DNA from: Pirellulales bacterium
GTDB taxonomy: Bacteria > Planctomycetota > Planctomycetia > Pirellulales > JAEUIK01
Direction: 5' to 3'
DNA: 52,540 nt
NCBI GenBank assembly: GCA_019745975.1
Contig: JAIESQ010000114.1
Location: 1-52,540, forward strand
In this document: in pieces, positions 8,549-16,903 of the stretch
Numbering within the stretch: position 1 is the stretch's first letter
Layout: the number at the start of each line of letters is the position of its first letter
The notes under the pieces: model-generated
The model's input: only the letters and a program-made list of their open reading frames with translations
Told to the model about the DNA's origin: nothing
The model's database searches: none
Program-made: the position numbers and the translations under genes

Positions 8549-8913
8549 CGACTAGTGGCACTGACGCGCGTGACTTGCAGGTGAGCGCCGGCCAGTTGGC
8601 GGCATTCATCCGCACAAATCTTGCACGTCCGCGCGCAGCGCTGGCAGTGGCCAAGCGGGTGCTTCGCGCATTCGGCAGCGCAAGCTTCGCAAATCTCGGC
8701 GCACAGCAAGCAGAACTCGTGGCTGAAGTGCGATCCGCGACTTAACAGCGCCGCCACTCCCCAGCAAATCAAAGCGCAATCTTTCACCAGCGCGAGGCAA
8801 TCGGTGAGGTGCGCGACATCACACTCGTTCAGGCAGGCGCTAGCGCAAAACTCACAGACCCGGGCGCACTCGGTACAACTCCTTAGGCACGATTCATAGT
8901 CGGGGTTTGTCAT
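8545..8913 (-). CDS. Four-helix-bundle copper-binding protein (Csp/DUF326-like)
   Basis: This 122-aa protein holds about 20 Cys in repeated C-x2/3-C patterns, for example CLRSCTECARVCEFC and CKICADEC. That is the pattern of cytosolic copper-storage proteins (Csp3 type), four-helix bundles lined with Cys that bind many Cu(I) ions. No signal peptide is seen. The start at 8913 has a GGGAG ribosome site 9 bases upstream. The stop codon falls in the terminal repeat of palindromic element copy B, so the last residues may have changed on insertion. NagA is the upstream neighbour and has no evident copper link. Confidence 0.85.
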   Translation of the reverse strand: MTNPDYESCLRSCTECARVCEFCASACLNECDVAHLTDCLALVKDCALICWGVAALLSRGSHFSHEFCLLCAEICEACAAECAKHPLGHCQRCARTCKICADECRQLAGAHLQVTRVSATSR

Positions 8914-9029
8914 GGCCGATGCTCCCGTTTGCCAGGGCGAACGCCCGCGATGCAAATGTCGCAAATGACGTGCCGGTCGATGGCCGGATGGGGCTGCCCG
9001 ATACCTGGGCGCGTGCCGTGCTACGCGCT

Positions 9030-10163
9030 TTAGAGGGCTTGCCCAGCCAGGAGCGTGGCGCGAACTTCGATCCGCCGTCTGGAGAAGTCGAAGAGGACGA
9101 GGTCGGCCGTATCTCCGGGTTGCAAACGGCCCGGCGGCAGCTCTAGCAACCGGCATGGCTGCGAGGTTGCCAGACCGATCGCCGTCGGCAAATTCAAGTC
9201 GGCGAACTCGATGATGTTCGCCACGCCTTCGGCGATGGTGCGTGATGCCCCGGCCAGCAGTTGATCTTGTCCGGCGATCACCAGCCGGCCGTCGGCCAGC
9301 ACCTCCAGTTCGCAACCGCTCGACTGATAGCGACCTGGCGGCAAACCGGCCAGTCCTGACAGATCGCTGACCAGCACTAGCCGCTCGGGCCCCTTGGCGC
9401 GGACAAACGTTTTGACGACTTCGGGCGGAAGGTGTTGACCATCGACGATCAAACTGGCCCACAAGCGATCTTCGGCCAGTTGATCCCAGAGATAGTTCGG
9501 ATGACGCCGCAGCAGGCGATGGGCACCGTTGCCCAAGTGGGTGCTAAGCCGCGCGCCGGCGTCAACGGCCGCGCGAATCTGCTGGCCCGTGGCGCTCAAA
9601 TGACCCAGAGCCACGCAGATGCCTGCCGAGCTCGCCAGGCGAATAAACGCGGGTGCCTTGGCGTATTCGGGCGAGAGCGTGACGATCGCGATGCGACCGT
9701 CGGCGGCGGCTTGCAGTCTCGCGAATTCTTCCCAGTCGGGAGGCCGACAATGTTCCGCGGGATGCGCGCCGCGCGGACCGTCCTCAGGAGACAGATAGGG
9801 CCCTTCGAGATGAATTCCCACGATCTGCCGCGCAAGCTGAGCCGATTGGCGGCATGCTACCGCGATCGTCCGCACGCCATGCTCGAGCGCTTCGTACGAG
9901 TTGGTCGTGAGCGTCGGGCAGAAACGGGTGACACCGCCGGCCGCGTACGCCGCGGCGATGCGCTCGATCGCGTCGATCGTGAGGTCCGCGGAACTGAACT
10001 CCTGCCCGCCGTAGCCGTTGACCTGGATATCGACAAAGCCGGGAGCGATCCAGAGATGCTCATCCTGTGCTGAGTCCAGCGGGCGGATCGATTCGATGCG
10101 GCCATCGGACAGCGAAAACTCGCACACTCGGCCCGTATCGAAGCGACGGGCAACGAGTTTCAT
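9030..10163 (-). CDS. nagA: N-acetylglucosamine-6-phosphate deacetylase
   Basis: This amidohydrolase of about 377 aa removes acetate from GlcNAc-6-phosphate in amino-sugar and peptidoglycan recycling. The metal site is in APGFVDIQVNG near the N-terminus and in HLEGPYLSPEDGPRGAHP, both typical of NagA. STHLGNGAHRL replaces the usual THLYNAM loop, and VDGQHLPPEV and VLVSDL follow. The C-terminal GDTADLVLFD is the family's closing beta strand. The start at 10163 (MKLVARR) has GAGAA about 10 bases upstream and fits better than an ATG 13 codons earlier. No nagB or transporter is nearby. Confidence 0.87.
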   Translation of the reverse strand: MKLVARRFDTGRVCEFSLSDGRIESIRPLDSAQDEHLWIAPGFVDIQVNGYGGQEFSSADLTIDAIERIAAAYAAGGVTRFCPTLTTNSYEALEHGVRTIAVACRQSAQLARQIVGIHLEGPYLSPEDGPRGAHPAEHCRPPDWEEFARLQAAADGRIAIVTLSPEYAKAPAFIRLASSAGICVALGHLSATGQQIRAAVDAGARLSTHLGNGAHRLLRRHPNYLWDQLAEDRLWASLIVDGQHLPPEVVKTFVRAKGPERLVLVSDLSGLAGLPPGRYQSSGCELEVLADGRLVIAGQDQLLAGASRTIAEGVANIIEFADLNLPTAIGLATSQPCRLLELPPGRLQPGDTADLVLFDFSRRRIEVRATLLAGQAL

Positions 10164-10244
10164 TTGATAGTTCTCGCGTGAAGTTCGCCGGCTACTCAAC
10201 ATGCGTAACGTACGCGCGCCGGCTCAACTTCGATTTCAACAACA

Positions 10245-10272
10245 AAGCCCACCGGTTGCAACCGGTGGGCTT
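10245..10272 (-). terminator. 28-bp perfect palindrome, likely terminator
   Basis: AAGCCCACCGGTTG is followed directly by its reverse complement CAACCGGTGGGCTT. On the minus strand the stem is followed by TTTGTTGTT. It lies downstream of the small secreted-protein gene and upstream of nagA, which suits a Rho-independent terminator for the former. Confidence 0.7.
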
Positions 10273-10325
10273 ATCAGTGTGATCGATCGATGCTGAGGTT
10301 CGCGAAGCGCGCCGCGTCGCAGCGC

Positions 10326-10751
10326 TTACCAGAGCCCGTACGAGTTGCCGGCGCCGTTGCTACGCAACAGGATCAACGGCCGGTACGTGGGATACCAGCG
10401 ATTGAAGTCGCGGCTGCCGCCGAAGGCCGGGCCGTACGTGCCCCCCATGAAGGGCGTGTATTGCGTGGTGGGGCGCGAGTTGTAGATGCCAAACCAGGCC
10501 GACGACTCGATGCGGGCGTGGCGCTGGGCCGCCTTGAACTCGGCTCGGCGACGAACCATGGCGTGCGGATCCTGAAATTGTCGCAGCTCCTGCTGGTAGA
10601 ACCACATCTCGGGAGTGGGCGTCAATTCGCCCATCGATATGTCGCCACCGTAAATGAGCGGCTTGCGGCCGGTCTCTTGGGCTGTGGTTGGTATGGCGAT
10701 CACAGAGTTCAACGCGCCCAGCGCGGCGAATAACAGCAAGCGATATCGCAT
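10326..10751 (-). CDS. Small secreted protein of unknown function
   Basis: I do not recognise this 141-aa protein. It starts with a clear signal peptide (MRYRLLLFAALGALNS, probable cleavage near AIPTTAQ), so it should be exported. The mature part is rich in aromatic residues and Arg/Gly, with motifs such as PEMWFYQQELRQF and YGPAFGGSRDFNRWYP, and has no Cys pairs or membrane segments. The start at 10751 is chosen because the charged n-region begins there; an upstream in-frame ATG adds five residues. A strong hairpin follows the gene, which supports a monocistronic unit. Confidence 0.6.
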   Translation of the reverse strand: MRYRLLLFAALGALNSVIAIPTTAQETGRKPLIYGGDISMGELTPTPEMWFYQQELRQFQDPHAMVRRRAEFKAAQRHARIESSAWFGIYNSRPTTQYTPFMGGTYGPAFGGSRDFNRWYPTYRPLILLRSNGAGNSYGLW

Positions 10752-10948
10752 CGATGGTTCCCCCAAACAACTTGCGGGCGGCGCACGGTAGTCTGCGATC
10801 CGAGGTCATGCCCCGGTGCAAGTATTGCTTGCACAGCACGACGGGCGCGCAGCCGACGCTCCGCTGGCGATACTCCTCAAGCGCCATCGACCGCATCGGG
10901 GGGACGAGTTGAGCCGATTCTACGGAATGCCAGCCTCGGCATGGCGAT

Positions 10949-13363
10949 CTACAGCATGCCCAACGGGTCGACGTCGGCGGTCCATTGCACGTCGGTAGGG
11001 GGATCGAGTCCGGCCATGGCGCGGCGCAGCACATCGCGCAAGCGGTCGCTGTCGGCCCCTTGCAGCAACAGGTGAAAGCGCAATTCGCCGCGCAGTTTGG
11101 CGATCGGCGCCGGGGCGGGTCCGAGCACCCGCACTTGTGTATCTCTTGAATCCGACGCTGTTTGCCTGGGTGCCACTGGCGGCTTGCCCAGCAGTGCAGG
11201 ACTCGATTGGGCACTGCTAGACGAGCTAGCAGTGGCACCCGACGCCAGGCAATCGCCGGTGGGTTGATCCACAAGCGCCTTGGCCGCGGTCCGCAGCCGC
11301 TCGGCGGCTTGTCCGGCAAAATCGCGCGTGACATCTTCCAGCGGCCCGCGAAACAGCACGCGAATCAACTTGCCGAACGGCGGGTAGCCCAAGTCGCGGC
11401 GCACCTCGAGCTCCACCTTGGCGAACCCTTCGTAGTCGTGCCGCACCGCCGCGTCGATCGAAGGGTGGTGCGGGTTGAGCGTTTGCACGAGCACGTGCCC
11501 CCCCTTGGCGCCACGACCTGTCCGCCCGGCAACTTGCGAGAGAAGTTGAAAGGCCCGTTCCGCCGCGCGAAAGTCGGGCAAGTGAATCGCGGTGTCGGCG
11601 TTGACGACCCCCACGAGCGTCACGTTGGGGAAGTCGAGCCCCTTGGCGATCATTTGGGTGCCCAGCAGGATCTGCACATCACCTTCGCGAAAGGCCGCCA
11701 GCGCTCGCTCGTGCGCGCCGGCGCCGCGCATGGCGTCGGTATCCATCCGCAGGGCTTTGTAGTTGGGGAAACGCGCGCGAACTTCGGCCTCGAGCCGCTC
11801 AGTCCCCAGCCCCGAATAGCGGATGCCAGCGAAACCGCACTCCGGGCATTCGTCGGGAGCGGGCACTTGATAGTCGCAGTAATGGCACAACGCCGTGTCG
11901 TCTTGCCGATGATGCGTCAGAGCAATATCGCATTGCGGGCAGCGCAGCACGGCGGCACACGACGGGCATTGAATGTAGGTCGAATAGCCACGGCGATTGA
12001 GGAACAGAATGACCTGCCCCCCTTCGCCGAGTGCTTTTTCCATGGCGCGACCCAGCGGCCGGCTGATTGCCCAGCGGGTACCGCGAGCTTGCCGCTCGTT
12101 GGCCAGATCGATTGTCATCACTCGCGGCAGCGGCAGATCGAGGACGCGCTGCGGCAGTTCGAGCAGGCGGTAGTGGCCAGTCTGCGCCTGGTGCCAGGTT
12201 TCGAGCGAAGGGGTTGCGGAACCGAGCAGGAGCGGAATTCGCTCATCCGTGGCCCGACGCAGCGCGACCTCTCGAGCATGATAGCGCGGCACGGTCTCTT
12301 GCTTGAACGACGGCTCGTGCTCTTCGTCGAGCACGATCAATCCCAACTGAGGAGTGGGCGCGAAAACGGCGCTGCGCGCGCCGACGACAACCTGCACCTG
12401 GCCGCTGGCGATCTGTTCCCAGTGCCAGTGCCGCTCGGCATCGGTCAAATGGCTGTGCAGCACGGCCACCGAATCGAAGCGGCGGCTAAACCGCTCGACC
12501 GTCTGTGGCGTGAGACTGATCTCGGGAACCAGCACGATCGCCTGGCGACCGTACGAGACAACTTCTTGAATAGCACGAATGTAGACTTCGGTCTTGCCGC
12601 TCCCCGTGACACCGTGCAACAACAGCGCTTCGTGCTGGCCAGAGCGTAATGCGGCCAGGATCGCATCGAGTGCTTGCTGTTGCTGGGCGTTGAGCGTCAA
12701 GTCGTCGGCACGCGCGGGCTTCGCGCGTAAATTGGGGGGGAGATGTACGCGCTTCGATTGCCGCACGATCAGTCCGCGTTTGCGCAGCGCGGTGATCGGG
12801 GCGAACGTGCAGCCAGCCGCGGCGGCGACGTCTTGCGGCGGCAGCGGGCCGTCGGCGGCCGCCAACACGTCGAGCACCGCACGCTGCTTTTTCGAGAGCT
12901 CCAACTCGACAAGTTGTTCTGGCACGCCGGGAGCCAAGGCCAGGAAGATCGCGGCGCGCGTGCCAGCCTGATCGCGCACGCCGGAGGGCAATACCGCGTC
13001 GAAGACTTGCCCCAGGCTCGCCAGGTAGTAGTCGGCCATCCACCGCGTGAGCCGCAGCATGGCAGGCGAAAGCAACGCGCGGCGATCGAGCACACTGCCG
13101 ATCGATTTGAGGCGGCGACCCGTCGAGCGTTTCGGCCCCACCTCGACGCAGTACCCCACCTGCTGCCGGTCGCCGCGACCGAAGGGAACGCGCAGCCGGC
13201 GCCCCACCTCGACCTCGGCGGCGAAGGCATCGGGCACGAGGTAGTCGAACGACTGCGGCGGGCCCGTGGGAAAAACGACCGACGCCACGAGCCGTTCCTC
13301 GGCGTCGTCAGCCTCCCAGGGCATGTCGGACGATATGAATAGCTGTTGTTGCTGCTCGATCAT
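10949..13363 (-). CDS. priA: Primosomal protein N', replication restart helicase
   Basis: PriA is a 3'-5' helicase that recognises stalled forks and reloads the replisome. The N-terminal DNA-binding part carries FDYLVPD and VPFGRG. Walker A is GVTGSGKTE (about residue 249) and Walker B is VLDEEHE (about 343). Eight zinc-binding Cys lie at about 458-500 (CPSCAAVLRCPQC, CHYCDYQVPAPDECPEC). The C-terminal LGYPPFGKLIRVLF and VRVLGPAPAPIAKLRG complete the family. Between these last two, about 30 residues (near 703-733) come from an in-frame palindromic element. The start at 13363 (MIEQQQQ) fits family length, giving 804 aa. It is divergent from nadD. Confidence 0.93.
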   Translation of the reverse strand: MIEQQQQLFISSDMPWEADDAEERLVASVVFPTGPPQSFDYLVPDAFAAEVEVGRRLRVPFGRGDRQQVGYCVEVGPKRSTGRRLKSIGSVLDRRALLSPAMLRLTRWMADYYLASLGQVFDAVLPSGVRDQAGTRAAIFLALAPGVPEQLVELELSKKQRAVLDVLAAADGPLPPQDVAAAAGCTFAPITALRKRGLIVRQSKRVHLPPNLRAKPARADDLTLNAQQQQALDAILAALRSGQHEALLLHGVTGSGKTEVYIRAIQEVVSYGRQAIVLVPEISLTPQTVERFSRRFDSVAVLHSHLTDAERHWHWEQIASGQVQVVVGARSAVFAPTPQLGLIVLDEEHEPSFKQETVPRYHAREVALRRATDERIPLLLGSATPSLETWHQAQTGHYRLLELPQRVLDLPLPRVMTIDLANERQARGTRWAISRPLGRAMEKALGEGGQVILFLNRRGYSTYIQCPSCAAVLRCPQCDIALTHHRQDDTALCHYCDYQVPAPDECPECGFAGIRYSGLGTERLEAEVRARFPNYKALRMDTDAMRGAGAHERALAAFREGDVQILLGTQMIAKGLDFPNVTLVGVVNADTAIHLPDFRAAERAFQLLSQVAGRTGRGAKGGHVLVQTLNPHHPSIDAAVRHDYEGFAKVELEVRRDLGYPPFGKLIRVLFRGPLEDVTRDFAGQAAERLRTAAKALVDQPTGDCLASGATASSSSSAQSSPALLGKPPVAPRQTASDSRDTQVRVLGPAPAPIAKLRGELRFHLLLQGADSDRLRDVLRRAMAGLDPPTDVQWTADVDPLGML
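11162..11252. repeat. Twin-hairpin palindromic element, copy C, inside priA
   Basis: The ends TTGCCTGG (11162-11169) and CCAGGCAA (11245-11252) form an 8-bp inverted repeat. The core arms GGGTGCCACTG (11168-11178) and CAGTGGCACCC (11230-11240) match copies A and B. The orientation is opposite to A and B on the plus strand. Read on the minus strand it encodes in-frame residues such as SGATASSSSSAQSSPALLG within PriA. The end sequences differ from A and B but are still self-complementary. Confidence 0.88.
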
Positions 13364-13518
13364 GGTATACGTCAGTATAGTGCTGATTGTAGGGCGAGGG
13401 CAGTATGATCGGCGCCAGCGTGTTTTGGCACGTCGCCCAGCCCGTGACGGCGACGGCCCATCCCGAGGGGAACCCGGCGCGCCGCGCGAAGGAAGATGCA
13501 CTGCGGATTGTCAGCACG

Positions 13519-14190
13519 ATGCGACTCGGCTTGTTTGGCGGTACCTTCGACCCGGTTCACTACGGCCATCTGCTGCTGGCCGAGTGCGCCCGCGAGCAAT
13601 GCCAGCTCGACGAAGTCTGGTTCGTGCCGGCGGCGGTCGCACCACATAAGCAAGACACGCCGCTGACGGCGGTCGCGCAGCGGATCGAGATGCTGGAGTT
13701 GGCGGTCGGCGGGCAGGCATCGCTACGAGTCAGTCGCATCGAGGCAGACCGCGGCGGCGTGAGCTTCACGGTCGACACGCTCGAACAATTAGCCGCCGAA
13801 GACCAGGGTCGCAGGCTGTTTTTGATCATCGGCGCCGACACGCTCGAAGACCTGGTCAATTGGCGCGAGCCGCAACGGGTCTGCGAGCTGGCCACGCTCG
13901 TGGTGGCACGTCGGGCCGGGCGCCCGGAACCGAACTTTGCTTGTTTGACGGGCGTCGCCTCGCCGGAGCGCATCGCCGAATTCCGTCGACACGAGGTGGA
14001 GATGCCCGAAATCGCACTGGCCAGTCGCGAGCTGCGCCAGCGCGTGGCGACCGGTCGGAGCATTCGTTTTCGCACGCCGCGGGCGGTCGAGGAGTACATT
14101 CGCGCGGCGGGGCTGTATCGCGATACCGTGGAGCCAGTCACGGCGCGGGCCGAAAAACGCGGCCCCTGCGGCGGAGGGTCGAAGGGGTGA
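13519..14190 (+). CDS. nadD: Nicotinate-nucleotide adenylyltransferase
   Basis: This 223-aa protein transfers AMP to nicotinate mononucleotide in NAD synthesis. The nucleotidyltransferase signature GGTFDPVHYGH (residues 7-17, His14 and His17) is intact. FVPAAVAPHK and IIGADTLEDLVNW follow, and LASRELRQRV stands at the position of the family ISSTxIR motif. The start at 13519 sits directly on the beta-strand MRLGLFGG; an ATG 38 codons upstream would add an unrelated tail. It is divergent from priA and convergent with modC, so it is transcribed alone. Confidence 0.93.
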   Translation: MRLGLFGGTFDPVHYGHLLLAECAREQCQLDEVWFVPAAVAPHKQDTPLTAVAQRIEMLELAVGGQASLRVSRIEADRGGVSFTVDTLEQLAAEDQGRRLFLIIGADTLEDLVNWREPQRVCELATLVVARRAGRPEPNFACLTGVASPERIAEFRRHEVEMPEIALASRELRQRVATGRSIRFRTPRAVEEYIRAAGLYRDTVEPVTARAEKRGPCGGGSKG

Positions 14191-14235
14191 TGGATTCCGT
14201 CGTCGAACACCGACGACTTCTGTTTCTCGAGCGCG

Positions 14236-15318
14236 TTAGCCGCGCGGCAACAGGTGTACTGCGGGTGCTTTGATCACGGCGGTGATCGTTTCGCCTGGCG
14301 CCAGGCGCAGTTCTTCGGCCGACAACCGCGTCACCAGCGCCGTCAAGCGGAAACCGCAATCGACTAGCACCCGCACCAGCGCCCCTTCCGGGACGACAGA
14401 CAGCACCTTGGCCGGCAGATGATTGCGGGCGCTGGAACCGGATGTCACGCCCCGTTCGAGCACCACGTCTTCCGCGCGGATGCAGACGTGCACGCGCGGT
14501 CCGAGCCCGGCGGCCAAACCCCAGAGGCGCACACGGCCGATGTCGACGGCGGCCAGCCCGTCGCGCGTTTCGACGATGATTCCTTGTTCAATCGATTCGA
14601 TGCCAACGTATCGTGCGACAACTTCATCAGCGGGCCGGGCAAAGACGTCTTGTACGTCGCCGGCCTGGCGCACGCGGCCGTCGACGAGCACCACGACACG
14701 ATCGGCCAAGGCAATTGCTTCGGTGCGATCGTGCGTGACCATCACGACGGGGATCGCCAGGGATCGTAGCAGCTCGCGCAGTTCGCCGCGCAAGTGTTCG
14801 CGCAGCGGTTGATCGAGCGCCGTCAGCGGTTCGTCGAGCAACAAGAGCCGCGGTCGACAAGCCAACACGCGCGCCAGGGCCACACGCTGCTGCTGGCCGC
14901 CAGAGATCTCATTGATGCGCCGCGCGGTCAACTCTTGCAGCTCGAAGCGTTCGAACATCTCGGCCACGCGCGGCGCACGCTGGTTCTGCGGCAATCGCGT
15001 CAAACCATAGGCCACGTTTTGCTCGACACTCAAATGCGGAAACAGCGCGTAATCTTGAAACAACAGCCCGATGCCGCGCCGTTGCGGGGAAACAAACGCG
15101 CCCGTGGTCGCGTCGAACCAGGTTTCGTCGCCGAAGCGGATCGTGCCGCTTTGCGGTTGCTCCAAGCCAGCCAGCGCGCGTAGGACCGTGGATTTACCGC
15201 CGCCCGATGGGCCGAACAACACGGTCAGAGAGAAGCAATCGCTCGGCTGGCGGACGCGCCCTTCGATCGTCGGGCCGCGGACGAAACGCCGTTCGAACTC
15301 GGCGACCAGCTCGCTCAT
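14236..15318 (-). CDS. modC: Molybdate-type ABC transporter ATPase
   Basis: This 360-aa ATPase would energise oxyanion import with ModB. Walker A is GPSGGGKST (36-44), the Q-loop is FQDYALFPH (about 86), the signature is ISGGQQQR (about 138), and Walker B is LLLLDEP (about 160), followed by the switch His in VTHDRTEA. The C-terminal 120 residues form a TOBE-like region (IRAEDVVLERG, VTRLSAEELRL) as in ModC. The start overlaps the modB stop in ATGA. Tungstate, sulfate or iron specificity cannot be excluded from this subunit alone. Confidence 0.87.
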   Translation of the reverse strand: MSELVAEFERRFVRGPTIEGRVRQPSDCFSLTVLFGPSGGGKSTVLRALAGLEQPQSGTIRFGDETWFDATTGAFVSPQRRGIGLLFQDYALFPHLSVEQNVAYGLTRLPQNQRAPRVAEMFERFELQELTARRINEISGGQQQRVALARVLACRPRLLLLDEPLTALDQPLREHLRGELRELLRSLAIPVVMVTHDRTEAIALADRVVVLVDGRVRQAGDVQDVFARPADEVVARYVGIESIEQGIIVETRDGLAAVDIGRVRLWGLAAGLGPRVHVCIRAEDVVLERGVTSGSSARNHLPAKVLSVVPEGALVRVLVDCGFRLTALVTRLSAEELRLAPGETITAVIKAPAVHLLPRG

Positions 15319-15980
15319 GTGCGCGCCGGCCTGCGCTGGGCGATGGTGTACGTCACCGCGAGGCTGATCGTCGCCAGCGCTAATAGCACCAGCGCCGTGC
15401 GATTGGCCGAGGAGTAGTCGAGCGCTTGCACGTCGTCGTAGATCGCCAGCGCCAAAGTGCGGGTGACGCCGGGAATGTTGCCGCCGACCATCAGCACCAC
15501 GCCGAACTCGCCCACCGTGTGCATAAACGTGAGTACCAGGCCCGTGAGCACACCAGGCCAGGCCAACGGGAGTGCAACTCGCCAGAAGGTGCGTAACTTC
15601 GATACGCCCAGGCACCAGGAGGCCTCGATCAAGTGGCGATCAACCGCCTCGAGCGCCGCCGCGAAGGGGCGGACCGCGAAGGGCACGTTGCAAATCACGC
15701 TCGCCAGCAAGATGCCTTCGAACGAGAAGGCCAGCGTCGCGCCGGTAAGTTGTTCAACGGCGTGGCCTGGCGCGAACCGGGGGCTGGCGGCCATCAACAG
15801 ATAGAAGCCCAACACGGTCGGCGGTAGCACCAGCGGCAAGGCGACAACAGCTTCGACCAGTGCGCGGCCTCGCCAGCGTGTATTGGCCAACCACCAGGCG
15901 AGCGGCAGCCCGAGCACAGCCAGCACCAGCGTCGTGAGCGCCGCCAGCTTCAATGTCACCCACACGGCCTGCCAATCCAT
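15315..15980 (-). CDS. modB: Molybdate ABC transporter permease
   Basis: This 221-aa membrane protein has about five hydrophobic segments and the ABC permease coupling motif EASWCLGVSKLRTFWRVALPLAWPG, which contains the EAA...G loop (E-A-S-x3-G). GEFGVVLMVGGNIPG and the C-terminal DYSSANRTALVLL are typical of ModB. Length is right for the family. It overlaps modC by four bases (ATGA) and begins three bases after the modA stop, a tight translationally coupled unit. Confidence 0.9.
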   Translation of the reverse strand: MDWQAVWVTLKLAALTTLVLAVLGLPLAWWLANTRWRGRALVEAVVALPLVLPPTVLGFYLLMAASPRFAPGHAVEQLTGATLAFSFEGILLASVICNVPFAVRPFAAALEAVDRHLIEASWCLGVSKLRTFWRVALPLAWPGVLTGLVLTFMHTVGEFGVVLMVGGNIPGVTRTLALAIYDDVQALDYSSANRTALVLLALATISLAVTYTIAQRRPART

Positions 15981-15983
15981 TAT

Positions 15984-16826
15984 TTATTCTTCCGGCGAAA
16001 GGAATCCGAAGCGCGCGAGGATTTCGCGGCACCGCTGGCTCGACAAGAACTGGCAAAAACGCTTTGCCGCGTCAGGGTCGGCAGCCGAACGGAGCACGAC
16101 GCCCGTCTGATCGAGTCGCGGAAATGCCTCGCAGGGGACAACCCAGTGGCGCCCCTTGTGTTGCATTGCGGGGGCCATGGCCAACGGCAACGGGATCACG
16201 CCGACGTCGGCGGCGCCCGACTCTGCGAATTGCGCGGCTTGGGCCACGTTTTCTCCCAGTACCAATCGCTCGCGAACCAGATCGTAGACACCGAAGGAGC
16301 GAAACGCCGCCTCGGCGGCCCGTCCGTAGGGTGCGTGACCGGGATTGGCGATCGCCACCTTGCGAACCGAGGGATCGACGACCGCCTTAATCCCCAGCTT
16401 GTCGAGGTCGAGCGTCGACGTGCTTGGTACCCAAAGCGCAAGTTGGCCGATGGCGTAGACGAACTCGCTATCGGCAGCGGCGATACCTTGCTCGACGAGT
16501 CGATGTGCGTACGAGCGGTCGGCCGACAGAAAAACGTCGAACGGCGCGCCGTTGGCAATCTGCGTTGACAAATTTCCCGACGAGCCGTACGTGGCCGTCA
16601 CCTTGACGTCGGGCTTGGTCTTGTTGAACTCGGCGGCGACTTCTTCGAGCGCGAAGCGCAGATCCGCGGCCGCTGCGATTCGGACCGTGGCGTTGCCCGG
16701 CGGCGCGCTGGGCGTTGTCTCCGCCGCGTCGCCTGCCGAAGTGGAAGGCTCCTTGCCGCATCCGGCCAGCAACAGACAACACACCACAAACAGCGCGCCG
16801 AGCCCACCGTAGGGTGTGCGCAGCAC
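15984..16826 (-). CDS. modA: Molybdate-type substrate-binding lipoprotein
   Basis: This protein of about 280 aa matches ModA, the periplasmic receptor that hands molybdate to ModBC. A hydrophobic segment ends in LLLAGC, a lipobox. The mature domain has VRIAAAADLRFALEEV, ATYGSSGNLSTQI, FDVFLSAD and ANPGHAPYGRAAE, which together form the oxyanion pocket of the family. No ATG lies at a good distance. A GTG at 16826 gives a compact signal peptide, and it falls inside a GTAGGGTG palindromic repeat. An ATG at 16928 would overlap asnB by 25 bases and give an unusually long leader. Confidence 0.85.
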   Translation of the reverse strand: MLRTPYGGLGALFVVCCLLLAGCGKEPSTSAGDAAETTPSAPPGNATVRIAAAADLRFALEEVAAEFNKTKPDVKVTATYGSSGNLSTQIANGAPFDVFLSADRSYAHRLVEQGIAAADSEFVYAIGQLALWVPSTSTLDLDKLGIKAVVDPSVRKVAIANPGHAPYGRAAEAAFRSFGVYDLVRERLVLGENVAQAAQFAESGAADVGVIPLPLAMAPAMQHKGRHWVVPCEAFPRLDQTGVVLRSAADPDAAKRFCQFLSSQRCREILARFGFLSPEE

Positions 16827-16877
16827 ACCAGCGCTTTGAGACAGAGTGGGTGCCGTGGCGCGTTGCACGCACCCTAC
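16809..16877. repeat. GTAGGGTG/CACCCTAC inverted-repeat element
   Basis: GTAGGGTG (16809-16816) and CACCCTAC (16870-16877) bound a 69-bp element with an inner hairpin, GGTGTGC-GCA-GCACACC (16813-16829). A related hairpin ending in the same CACCCTAC lies at 52393-52413. The element separates asnB from modA and includes the probable modA start codon. Confidence 0.7.
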
Positions 16878-16903
16878 ATCGGACGCACGTGCGGCCCGCA
16901 CCT

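Noticed and set aside
11162-12649. 495-codon plus-strand frame opposite priA
   Set aside because: The minus strand has Walker, zinc and C-terminal PriA motifs through the same bases; the opposite frame has none.
13374-13409. Defined divergent promoters for priA and nadD
   Set aside because: TATACT and TATGAT boxes are present, but no -35 hexamer lies at the proper distance, so they were not listed as features.
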